Shown one piece after another: positions 35,242-44,340 of a stretch of 64,000 nt of DNA. The position numbers and the translations under genes were made by a program. How positions within the stretch are numbered: the first letter of the stretch is position 1; each line of letters starts with the position of its first letter. Where the stretch lies: positions 62,001 to 126,000 of the forward strand of contig CAJTOR010000004.1 in assembly GCA_910577675.1 (NCBI GenBank). Reading direction: 5' to 3'. A model generated the notes under the pieces. The model was not told the origin of the DNA and did no database searches. It was given only the letters and a program-made list of their open reading frames with translations. This stretch comes from an uncultured Lachnospiraceae bacterium (GTDB taxonomy: Bacteria > Bacillota > Clostridia > Lachnospirales > Lachnospiraceae).

Positions 35242-35786
35242 GCGATCTCACCTTCCATCTTTGCATTTTATTATTTTTTCTTCCCCACCCCTGGCAGCCA
35301 GACATATCCAATTTCCCATATTTTATCCTTATCAGGATTCACAATCACCACCAAATAAATGCCCAATCTGCCGCATAATTATTTATGATTTCACTCCATT
35401 CCTCTATTTTGTATGTTACAATTCTCGCAATGGTTTGTCAACCCCATAAATATCAAAGAGAAAGCAGAAAACGGAAATTCCTACAATCATCCAAAATATA
35501 AGCTCGATTTTTCTCTAAATTCCGTTATCTATTATATAGATTCCAATGCCGTTTATAAATCACTAAACTTTCCGTCCATCCTTTCGGACAGTCATAATCA
35601 CGTAAAAATCAGAATTCTAATGATATTGTAATGTTTACTTAAAATTCATTATGATATAATATCAGCAGATATTATATCAGTGCCAATTCATTTTCGACCA
35701 GAGGGAGAAAAATTTCCACAGCGCATAAATGCGCTTAGCATCTCGGAACGACATCACTAAAAACCATTTTCAGAAGGGAGTATTCC
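35242..35786 (+). promoter_or_regulatory. Gap with a perfect palindrome over the DUF4097 promoter
   Basis: The 545-base gap has no supported gene. At 35653-35678 GATATAATATC, AGCA and GATATTATATC form a perfect 11-4-11 palindrome, and its left arm contains the TATAAT (35655-35660) of a promoter facing the DUF4097 gene. A repressor dimer or a cruciform at this place would block transcription. The -35 region (TTTACT or TGTTTA, about 35632-35639) is weak. Confidence 0.6.
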
Positions 35787-36791
35787 ATGAAAAAAAATTC
35801 TTTTTATGCGACAACACTTTTAATAGGCAGTTTTCTCTTGGGAGGATGCAGCGCACCAAACTTACCAGCTCTGTCTTCTTTCACCTACAAAAACTCGGAC
35901 AAATATACTATGGGGGAGGCGGAGCTTCCCGCAGGGGAGATTTCAAATGTTGAAATTGACTGGGTGAGTGGCGAAATAAACGTGGCATACCATACAAAAG
36001 ATACGGTAATCTTTTCAGAAACATCAAATAAGACCCTGAATGACAAAACAACAATGTATTACTTTGTAGACGGGGATACACTGCACTTAAAATTTGCAAA
36101 ATCCGGAAATCGCATCCCGTCAAATCTAAACAAAGAATTGACTGTCTACCTGCCAGAAGGCATGGAATTAGACGAGGTCGCGATTGATTCCGTTTCAGCG
36201 GACGTAAACATAACGGGGCTTACCGCAGAAAAAACAAATGTCGATACCATATCCGGTAACATTGTATTTGAAGATGTAACTCTTATTGACCAGGCCAAAT
36301 TTGATACTACCTCCGGCGACATAACAGCGAACCTTGACGGGAATCTTACCACCTTCTCGGCGGACACAATATCCGGCAATATGGAATGCACGCTCACGGC
36401 AGCAAAGAAAGTGGAAATAAATTCGACAAGCGGTGAATTAAAACTTACGATGGAAGAATCACCTGAAACCCTCTCCACAGAAACCGTTTCAGGTGACATG
36501 ACTTTCTTCCTTGCGGGTGCCGAAAAAATTGATCTGGAATCAATAAACGGCAATATAAATTTAAGTTCCAGCAAAACGCCGGACGCAATCTCGGTAGATA
36601 CCGTTTCCGGTGATGTCGTATTCTGCCTGCCAGAAAACTCCGATTTTACAGTTAACTGGGATTCCGCAAGCGGCTCGCTAAACAGTGAATTTGCCATGAA
36701 AAAAGACGGGGATTCCTATATTTTCGGGGCAGGAACCAATAAATATGATGTGGATACCACCTCGGGGGATTTAAGTATTGAATATAATTAA
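35787..36791 (+). CDS. DUF4097-type repeat lipoprotein
   Basis: The 334-residue lipoprotein has signal peptide MKKNSFYATTLLIGSFLLGG with lipidated Cys21, then about ten repeats of 20-25 residues built on [ST]xSG[DN] followed by a hydrophobic strand (DTISGNIVFED, TTSGDITANL, DTISGNMECTL, NSTSGELKLTM, ETVSGDMTFFL, ESINGNINLSS, DTVSGDVVFCL, TTSGDLSIEY). This is the DUF4097 right-handed beta-helix or adhesin-like fold seen in putative envelope-stress proteins (established family description). A ribosome site AAGGGAG precedes the ATG. It is monocistronic, with a palindromic promoter upstream and a strong terminator downstream. It may be part of a surface-stress response, which is inference. Confidence 0.9.
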   Translation: MKKNSFYATTLLIGSFLLGGCSAPNLPALSSFTYKNSDKYTMGEAELPAGEISNVEIDWVSGEINVAYHTKDTVIFSETSNKTLNDKTTMYYFVDGDTLHLKFAKSGNRIPSNLNKELTVYLPEGMELDEVAIDSVSADVNITGLTAEKTNVDTISGNIVFEDVTLIDQAKFDTTSGDITANLDGNLTTFSADTISGNMECTLTAAKKVEINSTSGELKLTMEESPETLSTETVSGDMTFFLAGAEKIDLESINGNINLSSSKTPDAISVDTVSGDVVFCLPENSDFTVNWDSASGSLNSEFAMKKDGDSYIFGAGTNKYDVDTTSGDLSIEYN

Positions 36792-36877
36792 ATACCATTA
36801 AATATCATCCCTGCATCAGTAAGCAAACATAAAATATAAAACACAGAACAAAAAAACACACCGCTGCCCTGTTACGC

Positions 36878-36916
36878 AAATTACCTGTTTGGAAATATCC
36901 AAACAGGTAATTTTTC
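36878..36916. terminator. Bidirectional terminator
   Basis: AAATTACCTGTTTGGA and TCCAAACAGGTAATTT form a perfect 16-bp stem with an AATA loop, ending in T-runs on both strands. It serves the DUF4097 gene on the plus strand and the helicase-nuclease gene on the minus strand. Confidence 0.92.
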
Positions 36917-36927
36917 TATATATTTAT

Positions 36928-39324
36928 CTACACGGATGCAATATCATACTCATTTATCCCCCACCCTAACAACTGCATAATTTTTAATTCATCCTCCGCA
37001 TCCATAACTGCATTATGTGTTTCGCTGTACTTACTGTTTCCACTAAGCATTTGCAAAATATCTTCCACCCCGTATCCCCGCTTTAATCTTCCTGTTCTAT
37101 AACAATCCGCGGATTCGGATATAGCTTTATTATACTTCCGATACGCCGCCAAACGCATAATATCATACCATTTATAACCGGAATATTCCGGCAGATGCCC
37201 CTTATCAAACCGCGCGTTATACGCAAAAATTTTCTCTACATTATAGCCATCCATCCAGTGCTTTAACTCCTTTAAAGCCTGCTTTCTATTTGCAACTTTA
37301 ACACCTTTACTGTCAAGCCTCAATTTATCATCGTACATTCCCCCCACCTTATATTCCGGCTCAATTATGTAATACTTCGCATCAATTTTTTCCTTGCTTG
37401 CCGAATCGGCAACCACCACACCAATCGACATTACTTCATCCCTCCAGTTTGTTTCCGTATCAATCACTGCAAACCTGTCCACGGACTTCCTCTCTTTATT
37501 CTCTTCCAGCAAACCGGGTCTGTAATAGCTCTCCATCACTCCCTTGGTAACCGCTTTTGTAACAGCGTCCATAAACTTTATCCGGTCTGGCACCTCTATC
37601 TCATACAGCGTATTATCCCTTGTATTCCACAAAATCCCCCTGGGCAAATCCATTGCAACCAAATAACTGGCACACTGTAAAAAATGTTCATGCATCAGCT
37701 CGGAAACAAATTTTAATTCGTAAACAATATTATCCTTAACTACATCGGCAAATCCCTTGGCTGAAAACGCAAGTTTCCCGCTTTTCCTGTTATAAAAATC
37801 AATGCTGCACTCAACCTGTGCATTCTCGTCCTGGTTCAGACGAGTTTTCAGCCTGGCTTTTATCATATCACTCTGTTCTTTGTTAATAAACGGGGTTATC
37901 ACCTGCACCCGATATCTCCTCTGTCTTGTTTCTAATGAAACTAAAAATAATATTTTCTGATCCAGAGAACTGTTTTTTACTTCTTCTGTATATAAGCCTT
38001 CCAACTTAGTATTTAATGATATCAACAGTTTTATATCCGCATCAATCTGATAGTGGTCAAAAAAGACCGCTTCCTGATATATTCCGATGCAGGGTGATAA
38101 ATCAATCAAATCGTCCGTATTTTTTACAGCAATTAAAGAATTATCTTCCACTGCCAGCTTTTTCGTTTTTAACAGTGAAAAACACCTCTCCACATCTTCC
38201 TTATATTTGAACTCAAACATTCCGCTAATATTTATATCACTAAATTTCTGATCTGTCTCAACAAATGTTGAAAGAGTTAATTCCGACAATAAAGCATCGT
38301 CCGGTTTTACAAAAATAATATGATTCTTTCCCCTGCTTGCAGCAACACAAAAAATATTTCTCAAAATAAAATACGACTGCTGCGGTTTTGAAATCCTCGT
38401 CCCCCAATAGGCTTCGGTAAAATCAAATATTACACAAATCTTTCTCTCCAGCCCCTTGCTGCTGTCATATGTAGTAAATATTGCAGATTCCTCTTTTGGT
38501 TCCGTCTTTCCCATGGAATCATAATCGGAAATCGTTGCATACACAGTTTTCTTATTAAATTTAAGCGGATATAACTCCTCCAAAGTATTAAGAGTATCCG
38601 CCATCGCGCCGGTTCTCGCCCCCAGACATAAGATATCCTGTGGCTCCTGTTCTGCCAGAAAGCCCACCGCATCTTCCTTTGTCATTTCCTCCACGATACA
38701 ATCGTTATTTACCCCCTTTATCTCCTTCTTCCACACCCTCCCAAGCATAGCTGCCAAATCAGAGGACAACCGGAAACATTTTGTAAATCTTAATCTTAGA
38801 TGCTCATCCAGAAAATCCTTTATAAAGGATTCAACATCAAGTGTAGTTTTATCATATATTTTCTGCTCCATATCCCCGACCGCAATAATCTGTATTTTGG
38901 GATTGCGATCCTTTACCAACTGCAATAATTCTGCCAGCTCCTGTTCAATATCCTGATACTCATCAATAATCAGAAGATCATATTTTTCAATCAAAGGCTT
39001 TTCTTTTATAAAAGTCTGTACAAGATCTGAAATACCAACGGACGAAATACCATTCCTTTTTAAAACCATATAGGCAAACCCGTGATAATTTGTCACTGTG
39101 ACATTTTTTCTCTTTATCTTCGACTTAGCATCCAGTTTAAGCAATCGGTTATATGTCAAATACAAAACTTTTTTCTCTCCCGGTATCTCGTTGCACAGAT
39201 TCTGAATAGCCGTAGTTTTTCCGCTGCCAATACAAGCATCAACCAGGATATTTTTTCCCTCCAGGGCTTTTTCGATAAATTCCTGCTGTTCATCGGACAA
39301 TTTTAAATTGAAAGGTATACCCAT
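36928..39324 (-). CDS. UvrD-like helicase, PD-(D/E)XK nuclease and DEDDh exonuclease fusion
   Basis: This 798-residue protein joins three nucleic-acid modules. The N-terminal superfamily 1 helicase has Walker A GSGKTT at 33-38, Walker B LLIIDEYQD near 118-125, VGDMEQKIY (motif III), TTYDSSKGLE (motif V) and CVAASRGK (motif VI). The middle part (about 490-580) has a Cas4/AddB-like nuclease pattern: GFADVV, YELKF, then HFLQCASYLVAM. The C-terminal part (618-798) is a DEDDh exonuclease with Asp622, Glu624, Asp707, His770 and Asp775. Closest relatives are probably RecBCD-like or defence helicase-nucleases; no AddA/AddB partner is adjacent. It stands alone near the Septu genes, which suggests a defence or repair role (inference). 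Confidence 0.8.
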   Translation of the reverse strand: MGIPFNLKLSDEQQEFIEKALEGKNILVDACIGSGKTTAIQNLCNEIPGEKKVLYLTYNRLLKLDAKSKIKRKNVTVTNYHGFAYMVLKRNGISSVGISDLVQTFIKEKPLIEKYDLLIIDEYQDIEQELAELLQLVKDRNPKIQIIAVGDMEQKIYDKTTLDVESFIKDFLDEHLRLRFTKCFRLSSDLAAMLGRVWKKEIKGVNNDCIVEEMTKEDAVGFLAEQEPQDILCLGARTGAMADTLNTLEELYPLKFNKKTVYATISDYDSMGKTEPKEESAIFTTYDSSKGLERKICVIFDFTEAYWGTRISKPQQSYFILRNIFCVAASRGKNHIIFVKPDDALLSELTLSTFVETDQKFSDINISGMFEFKYKEDVERCFSLLKTKKLAVEDNSLIAVKNTDDLIDLSPCIGIYQEAVFFDHYQIDADIKLLISLNTKLEGLYTEEVKNSSLDQKILFLVSLETRQRRYRVQVITPFINKEQSDMIKARLKTRLNQDENAQVECSIDFYNRKSGKLAFSAKGFADVVKDNIVYELKFVSELMHEHFLQCASYLVAMDLPRGILWNTRDNTLYEIEVPDRIKFMDAVTKAVTKGVMESYYRPGLLEENKERKSVDRFAVIDTETNWRDEVMSIGVVVADSASKEKIDAKYYIIEPEYKVGGMYDDKLRLDSKGVKVANRKQALKELKHWMDGYNVEKIFAYNARFDKGHLPEYSGYKWYDIMRLAAYRKYNKAISESADCYRTGRLKRGYGVEDILQMLSGNSKYSETHNAVMDAEDELKIMQLLGWGINEYDIASV

Positions 39325-39464
39325 AAAAACTTCTCCTCTTTCTTATCTTTATGTTTATTGTCCGATTATACTATGGTTTATAAGAATTTACAATCATTCG
39401 ACAAGATTTTTACAAAAATGCGCAAACCGGAATTCGAACCCCTTTCTTCCCTCCGGTGAAAGGA

Positions 39465-39510
39465 ATGCCCCGGAAGATAAACATTCATTTATCGTCCGGG
39501 GCATGTTTTT
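39465..39510. terminator. Hairpin between the helicase and small exported protein genes
   Basis: ATGCCCCGGA-A-GATA and TATC-G-TCCGGGGCAT form a long stem with a ten-base loop. On the plus strand it is followed by GTTTTTCG. On the minus strand, where the upstream gene is read, no clean T-run follows. Confidence 0.6.
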
Positions 39511-39526
39511 CGTTTTCTATATCCAT

Positions 39527-40147
39527 CTATTCCATCGTTTCTACAAGATTTCCATCCAAATCAAAAAACTCCGCCTTTACAAATTTCCTTAAAACACCAT
39601 CCTTTTCCCCCAAATCGGGAAGGATGGCAACAAAAGCCTTCTTCGTAAGGGAAATATTTTCTACCGTGCACAACTCTCCATTTTCCTCCACAGTAAAGAT
39701 GCAGCGTGAAATTTGATTCGATGGATTGGATGAGTAAAATACCATACAATTTGTTGTCTGTTTCTGCCCCCTGTAATCACGCGGCGTAAACAGTACACTG
39801 CCGACCAGCTCCTCTTCGTTCGTCAGCGCATGGTACGCAAAACGAAACCGACCCCATTCCCTGCTTTTTCGGAATGGATCAAACTGAACGCCCTGAAATA
39901 TAAACAGTTCCGACCTTGTGGACATAGCGTCCGACGCAACACGAAATTGATATTCCACTTCCTCCCCAAATGGTCTATACCGGGCGGCTTCAAATGAAAC
40001 TGCATGAATCTCTGTATTGTCCGCACTATATTTATGTGTACCGGCCGAATTCATTGTTTTTGAGATAAATATCAGCAGGTAGATCAAAGGAATAAATAAA
40101 ACGAGGGAAATAATTCCTGTCACAATCCATTTTAATCTTTTTTTCAT
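39527..40147 (-). CDS. Exported or membrane-anchored protein, unrecognised
   Basis: The 206-residue product has one N-terminal membrane helix (MKKRLKWIVTGIISLVLFIP, then LIYLLIFIS) and an extracellular beta-rich domain with no Cys anchor (EYQFRVASDAMSTRSELFIF, GSVLFTPRDYRGQKQTTN). It is not a lipoprotein. I do not recognise the family. The ATG at 40147 has GGAG upstream; the open frame runs 19 codons further without a ribosome site. A 470-base gap with hairpins separates it from the next exported-protein gene on the same strand. Confidence 0.75.
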   Translation of the reverse strand: MKKRLKWIVTGIISLVLFIPLIYLLIFISKTMNSAGTHKYSADNTEIHAVSFEAARYRPFGEEVEYQFRVASDAMSTRSELFIFQGVQFDPFRKSREWGRFRFAYHALTNEEELVGSVLFTPRDYRGQKQTTNCMVFYSSNPSNQISRCIFTVEENGELCTVENISLTKKAFVAILPDLGEKDGVLRKFVKAEFFDLDGNLVETME

Positions 40148-40617
40148 ATTAATCTCCATTTCTGCAATGCTGTTACACATTAGCGAATTTATGGCAAGTA
40201 GCATACAGACACAAATCGCTATAACAAAAAATTGTTTTCACACTAATACACCATGCATATCACAAGCAAGCTTGAGATACTTTAATTATAGAAAATTGAA
40301 AAATCTTTGATTTTTCAATTTACCTCCCAAAGAATAGATATATAGCCATGTGCAAAATTCCATCCATCCAGTACCTATAGAATATTACAAGGATTGATTA
40401 AAACAAACAGCCAAATCCTACTTTTTTATAAATGAGTCTTGCACATCTCTAATGGATATACTTCCTAAAAACTTCTGCCTTTAGAAAGTATATCCAATCC
40501 AGAATCAGAAATCAAAATCTAAGTCATTATAAAGTTGCCATTGCTTCTCCTTCATGGACGGAGTTATCGTAAGTGACTTTTCATATTTATTATTTATAGA
40601 GATTGATACGCTTATAG
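40148..40617. other. AT-rich gap with two strong hairpins
   Basis: No gene is supported here. AAATTGAAAAATC, loop TTT, GATTTTTCAATTT gives a 13-bp hairpin at 40293-40321. GGATATACTT, CTAAA, loop, TTTAG, AAGTATATCC gives a second at 40454-40495. Neither has a clear T-tract on the minus strand, where the flanking genes are read. Confidence 0.6.
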
Positions 40618-41465
40618 TTAAACTTCCCATGTATGGACATAATAACTATGAATTTTTCTCATGGAAGTAGAAGGATTCCCCAGCCATGTAGATGTCAGCA
40701 TAAAGTTTTTGTTTTGCCGCGCTTTAGCAAATTCATAAGGATCATCCTTGATAGCATACCGTATGTAATCCTCAGATCCACTATCAGACCAGAAATCATC
40801 TCCTGACACACCCGAATATGGAGTATTATCATAATTTGCACTCATCCAATCGTCTTGTGTCCTAAACCAAGTGCTCGGAGCTGATTGCAGAACATAATCT
40901 ACACCTGAATCTGGATAATTTTCTCCACCTACAGCACTATTCTTATTCCAAGCCCCATACGTTCTAGTAGTATACTTGTGTTTCCCATTGCTATCAAGCT
41001 CGGAAGAACGAAAAACTGCTGTAAACAACGTAAATTCACCCTTTTTACTCCTATTATTATCATTATCCTTGTAATACTCTGTAATGTCGGCAGCTTTAAC
41101 CCTGTCATAATGGTCATCTTCCCACAATAGAGGAGCTTCTGTGAAACTGACAACTGCCAATTGCTGGTTATCATTTAACATGGAAACAATTCCTTCTTCT
41201 ACCTCACTGCACTCAGAGAGAGAAAGCATTAAAGCATCAACCGCCTCTGCCGTTTTGGCATCCATTACCCGACCGTCATCTGAAGCAATATCAAACGTTG
41301 CCCCATTCACGATAAACACATCTAAATCATCAAAGTTCACCTGATAGTGATACTCCAAATACTCTGACTCGTTAGCATCTGGCATTTCCTGTGCGGACAC
41401 AACTTGCGAATTCGAAAAAACAATTGCAAGGGCAGTTGACAATGTCAAAATTTTTTAAGTTTCAT
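40618..41465 (-). CDS. Secreted protein with frameshifted signal peptide, unrecognised
   Basis: The readable frame of 276 residues starts at a TTG (41448) and encodes LTLSTALAIVFSNSQVVSAQ, the hydrophobic core and cleavage site of a signal peptide lacking its basic start. In another frame, ATG at 41465 encodes MKLKKF and then stops; adding one base in the A/T run between them gives MKLKKFLTLSTALAIV, a normal signal peptide. So one base appears missing, by mutation or sequencing error. The mature part is acidic and polar with aromatic-rich stretches (RTYGAWNKNSAVGG, TWFRTQDDWMSANYDN, YYVHTWEV). I do not recognise it. It could be a secreted effector next to the peptide-regulated locus. Confidence 0.7.
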
Positions 41466-41685
41466 ATAACATTTCTTTCTTACTCTTTCTGGACGTACCG
41501 TCCAAGCATCCTCCTTCCCAAGAACATTGCGCACTGTCCTAACCCAAAGGAGAAGCAACCTCGTTGTGACCTCTGTATGGATATCCATTCTGCAAAGCCA
41601 TATCCGAACTGAAAATTCCCAAATATTTTTATTTCCAGCTCTTCTCTGTCTTTATCTTATATTATATTCCCTTTTTACTTTTCCA

Positions 41686-41760
41686 CCACGGCAAAAAGGT
41701 GCCAAACACAAAAAAATTAAAAAATCCCAAAAATCGTGTTTTGGCACCTTTTTGTCGTGG
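41686..41760. terminator. Long inverted repeat, likely bidirectional terminator
   Basis: CCACGGCAAAAAGGTGCCAA (continuing ACAC) and its near-perfect complement ending GGCACCTTTTTGTCGTGG form arms of about 24 bases around an A-rich spacer. The core GGTGCC-AAA/TTT-GGCACC followed by TTTTT is terminator-like in both directions. A run of eight C follows directly at 41764-41771. Confidence 0.7.
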
Positions 41761-41863
41761 ACACCCCCCCCACAATCATGGTATCCTTTTCTCAGGATAT
41801 AAAGATGTCGAAAGATGCCACGAACAAATGGTCAAACCAGATTTTGAAAGGAGCATAATTTTT

Positions 41864-42040
41864 ATGAAACAAGTCTTTAAAACAGCTAAACAATTCATCT
41901 TTACTTTTATTTTAAGCATTACCTTGTTCTTTGGTATTTTCCAAGATTTCGTTTTTCCTTGGATTACAGGGGACGGAATGTACCAGACGCTGGATGAAAT
42001 TGACCCACCATCCCCCACCAAAGACATTCCCAAAAATTAA
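41864..42040 (+). CDS. 58-residue exported peptide, candidate pheromone precursor
   Basis: A small gene starts with ATG after AAAGGAG at 11 bases. The peptide begins MKQVFKTAKQFIFTFILSIT, a basic start and long hydrophobic helix like a signal sequence, and ends with a short polar tail DEIDPPSPTKDIPKN rich in Pro and Asp. It has no Cys. It is convergent with, and only one base from, the stop of a helix-turn-helix/TPR regulator. Such pairing of a TPR regulator with a short exported pro-peptide is the layout of RRNPP quorum-sensing systems (Rap, PlcR, Rgg types; established), so the tail may be a signal (inference). An inverted repeat TATCCT-N6-AGGATA lies upstream at 41782-41799. Confidence 0.6.
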   Translation: MKQVFKTAKQFIFTFILSITLFFGIFQDFVFPWITGDGMYQTLDEIDPPSPTKDIPKN

Positions 42041-42041
42041 T

Positions 42042-43868
42042 CTATCCCCTATTCCTGTCATATAGTATTTTGAAATATCTTTTCAGAAAATCACACATAG
42101 CATCATCCCGATTTTCTTTTGCAGAAGCCCATGCAAATGCTAACCACTGGAAAGCAGCCTTGTAGCTTTCCAGTGAGTTTTCCTTCTTCCATAACTCAAG
42201 TTCCTGCCTCTCAATCCGAAATCTCATAAAAAATAATCGATCCCATGACAATCCCCAAAACCCAATCCCCCTCCACTGGATTGCTAAAGTTATGTACTGT
42301 TCGGCTCGCAGCAGATTTCCTTTCTTAAAATATCCCCTCGCGATACAATAAAGCAGCTCATCATAATACCCTGCTGTCATCATCTGTCCTGCTATACTAA
42401 AATCTCTATATAGCTGCTTTTTCATCAATGGCAGCAATACATCAATCTCCTCCCCCTCACAATCCCAGGCGAGTGAAACCAGTGCTTTCCTTTCATGTTT
42501 TGTCAGCCAGCAGGAAAAGTGCTTTTCCTTACTCCCCTGCCCCATCGTCCAAGCAAGCATCTCCCAAAGCATCGCATTTCGTTCTTCGCGGCTGATCTTT
42601 CCCGATTGATAACTTAGTTCCGCCTCCCAATATTTTTTAAATTGTCGATTTGTAAGCTCCCCCATATCAAGCTTCCCAATCAGTTCATCATATTTCTCCC
42701 ATGCCTGATCTATTTTGTTCTTATCCAAAGCCTGCAACATATCCTCATGCTTTTGATGATCCCCATATTCACCTGCCACAATCCCTCCATCATATTTCAG
42801 ATAAGAGAGCCCCAACCTCTCAAACAATCCTTTCCATGTTCGTTTCTGCGGTTTCGAACCATTCTTTTCCTGCCGTTCCAATGTCCGTGGATCGCATACA
42901 AGCCCTGCAAGATTCTCTCTTGTCTTCCCCTGTGCGGTTCGCCTATCCAACAACATTGCATTCACGGAACAAAGGTTTGGCTCCAAATAAACAGGATCAT
43001 AATTCCGCCTCCAAACCTCACTGTTTTTTCCCAAGAACTCCTTCAACCGCAGAAAACGCCTTTTTTCCTGCGCCAAGACCTTATCCCCCAGATTCTCCCG
43101 CACTGTCATCTCGCGTTCCCATAACATGACATACATGGCATTCTGGATTTTGGAATAACGCAGCAGGTTAAGTGCATGTTGTAGCAGCGGCAGTGCCTCA
43201 TGTTCTTTTCCCTGTCTTAAATAATACCCCGCCAGTTGATAGGCGACCAAAGGATAGAGTTTCTGCTGATCCGCAGTTCCCCTTTTCTCATGCCCAAACC
43301 GCTCGAGCAATGCTTTATACCAGCAAACTGCCTCCGCTTCCTGCCCCATCTCCTCCAGCAAGACCGCATACTGCTGCAACAAAAACAATTCCAGCAGATG
43401 AAAAACCCTCTTTTTTAATATTTTAATCGAAAATGTTTCCATATCAATAGTTTCCGCCAACCCGGAGCGCACAGCTTCCAGCCGCTCATTAAGGGTTGCA
43501 CCCTGTCCTAACAACAGCTTTGCCTTTACAAAAGCGATAAACTGACGGTGCAGCGGATTGTCTGATCCCGACAGATTTTGGTATTCCCTGATTGCATACT
43601 CCGCCTTTAAAAATTTCCCACGACTGATCCAAATCTGTATCCATGTCCGTTTTTTCGCAAGCTCATATTCCTCATCGTCCAGACGGATAAAATATTTATC
43701 TATCGTTTTACCCGTGCGCTGAACCAGCGCGTCCACGAGCAGTTTTTCCGGCTCACCCCTTCCTTCCTCGCAGGCTCGCACCATGCCCCTGTCACAGATA
43801 CCTTCCCCCAACGCCCGCTGGCTGATGCCTGCTTCTTCACGGAACTCTTTTAATGGTATTCCAAGCAT
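42042..43868 (-). CDS. Helix-turn-helix regulator with TPR domain (RRNPP-like)
   Basis: The 608-residue product has an N-terminal Xre-type helix-turn-helix (LKEFREEAGISQRALGEGI, then CDRGMVRACEEGRGEPEKL) and a long all-helical body that reads as TPR repeats (AEYAIREYQNLSG, AVLLEEMGQEAEAVCWYKAL, LAGYYLRQGKEHEALPLLQH). This is the architecture of PlcR/Rgg/AimR-like regulators that bind exported peptides after re-import, although 608 residues is about twice their usual length; a second helix-turn-helix-like stretch near residues 310-350 (RRTAQGKTRENLAGLVCD) hints at an internal duplication. ATG 43868 has GGAGG at five bases. It is tail-to-tail with the small exported peptide gene. Confidence 0.8.
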   Translation of the reverse strand: MLGIPLKEFREEAGISQRALGEGICDRGMVRACEEGRGEPEKLLVDALVQRTGKTIDKYFIRLDDEEYELAKKRTWIQIWISRGKFLKAEYAIREYQNLSGSDNPLHRQFIAFVKAKLLLGQGATLNERLEAVRSGLAETIDMETFSIKILKKRVFHLLELFLLQQYAVLLEEMGQEAEAVCWYKALLERFGHEKRGTADQQKLYPLVAYQLAGYYLRQGKEHEALPLLQHALNLLRYSKIQNAMYVMLWEREMTVRENLGDKVLAQEKRRFLRLKEFLGKNSEVWRRNYDPVYLEPNLCSVNAMLLDRRTAQGKTRENLAGLVCDPRTLERQEKNGSKPQKRTWKGLFERLGLSYLKYDGGIVAGEYGDHQKHEDMLQALDKNKIDQAWEKYDELIGKLDMGELTNRQFKKYWEAELSYQSGKISREERNAMLWEMLAWTMGQGSKEKHFSCWLTKHERKALVSLAWDCEGEEIDVLLPLMKKQLYRDFSIAGQMMTAGYYDELLYCIARGYFKKGNLLRAEQYITLAIQWRGIGFWGLSWDRLFFMRFRIERQELELWKKENSLESYKAAFQWLAFAWASAKENRDDAMCDFLKRYFKILYDRNRG

Positions 43869-44028
43869 AGTTTCCTCCAAATCTCATATTTGCGTATTTC
43901 CCTTATTTATATAAAAGTACATAAATTTTAAAGAATCAAACACTTTTTTCTTCATTTCCCCTTTATTTGCATTTCATTTATTCCAAGACAGCTTTTCTAA
44001 TTAGAAGAGATCGAAGATCAAAAAGGAA

Positions 44029-44067
44029 GCTATCGCTTCACGATTTCTTAATCGTTAAAGCGATAGC
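44029..44067 (-). terminator. Terminator of the kinase-peptide operon
   Basis: GCTATCGCTT, ACGATT, short loop, AATCGT, AAGCGATAGC form a two-part hairpin. On the minus strand it is followed by TTCCTTTTTG, and it lies 26 bases after the 57-residue peptide gene. Confidence 0.75.
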
Positions 44068-44092
44068 CCCAACATTGCCGCGTTTCACACTA

Positions 44093-44266
44093 CTAACAAC
44101 ATATTAATGTCTGAAAATACGAGCATCCCACTGTTATTGTTGTAATCCCACTATCAACATCCCGTTCTGCTTCCTGCATCCGCTCCAGTTCTGTCACTTC
44201 CTTTTTCGCATTCCCCGCTGCGGAATCCGCCCCACGTTTTAAGTTTCTTGCCTCTTCTTTGCTCAT
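44093..44266 (-). CDS. 57-residue peptide with Cys-ended C-terminus
   Basis: This short gene begins with ATG five bases after a perfect AGGAGG. It encodes a hydrophilic N-terminal part rich in Lys, Glu and Arg (MSKEEARNLKRGADSAAGNA, then KKEVTELERMQEAERDVDSG) and a short hydrophobic tail ITTITVGCSYFQTLICC with three Cys. The leader-core contrast is that of a ribosomally made peptide product or autoinducer precursor (inference). It follows the GHKL kinase gene by 75 bases and precedes a terminator, so it is the last gene of the regulator operon. AgrD-type precursors need AgrB, which is not present; no lanthipeptide synthetase is in the window either. Confidence 0.65.
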   Translation of the reverse strand: MSKEEARNLKRGADSAAGNAKKEVTELERMQEAERDVDSGITTITVGCSYFQTLICC

Positions 44267-44340
44267 AAGAACCTCCTTATTCTTTTTGTTTTTATCTCAA
44301 ACTTTTGCTCATTTGCAACAGTTTGATTGTAAATAGTATC

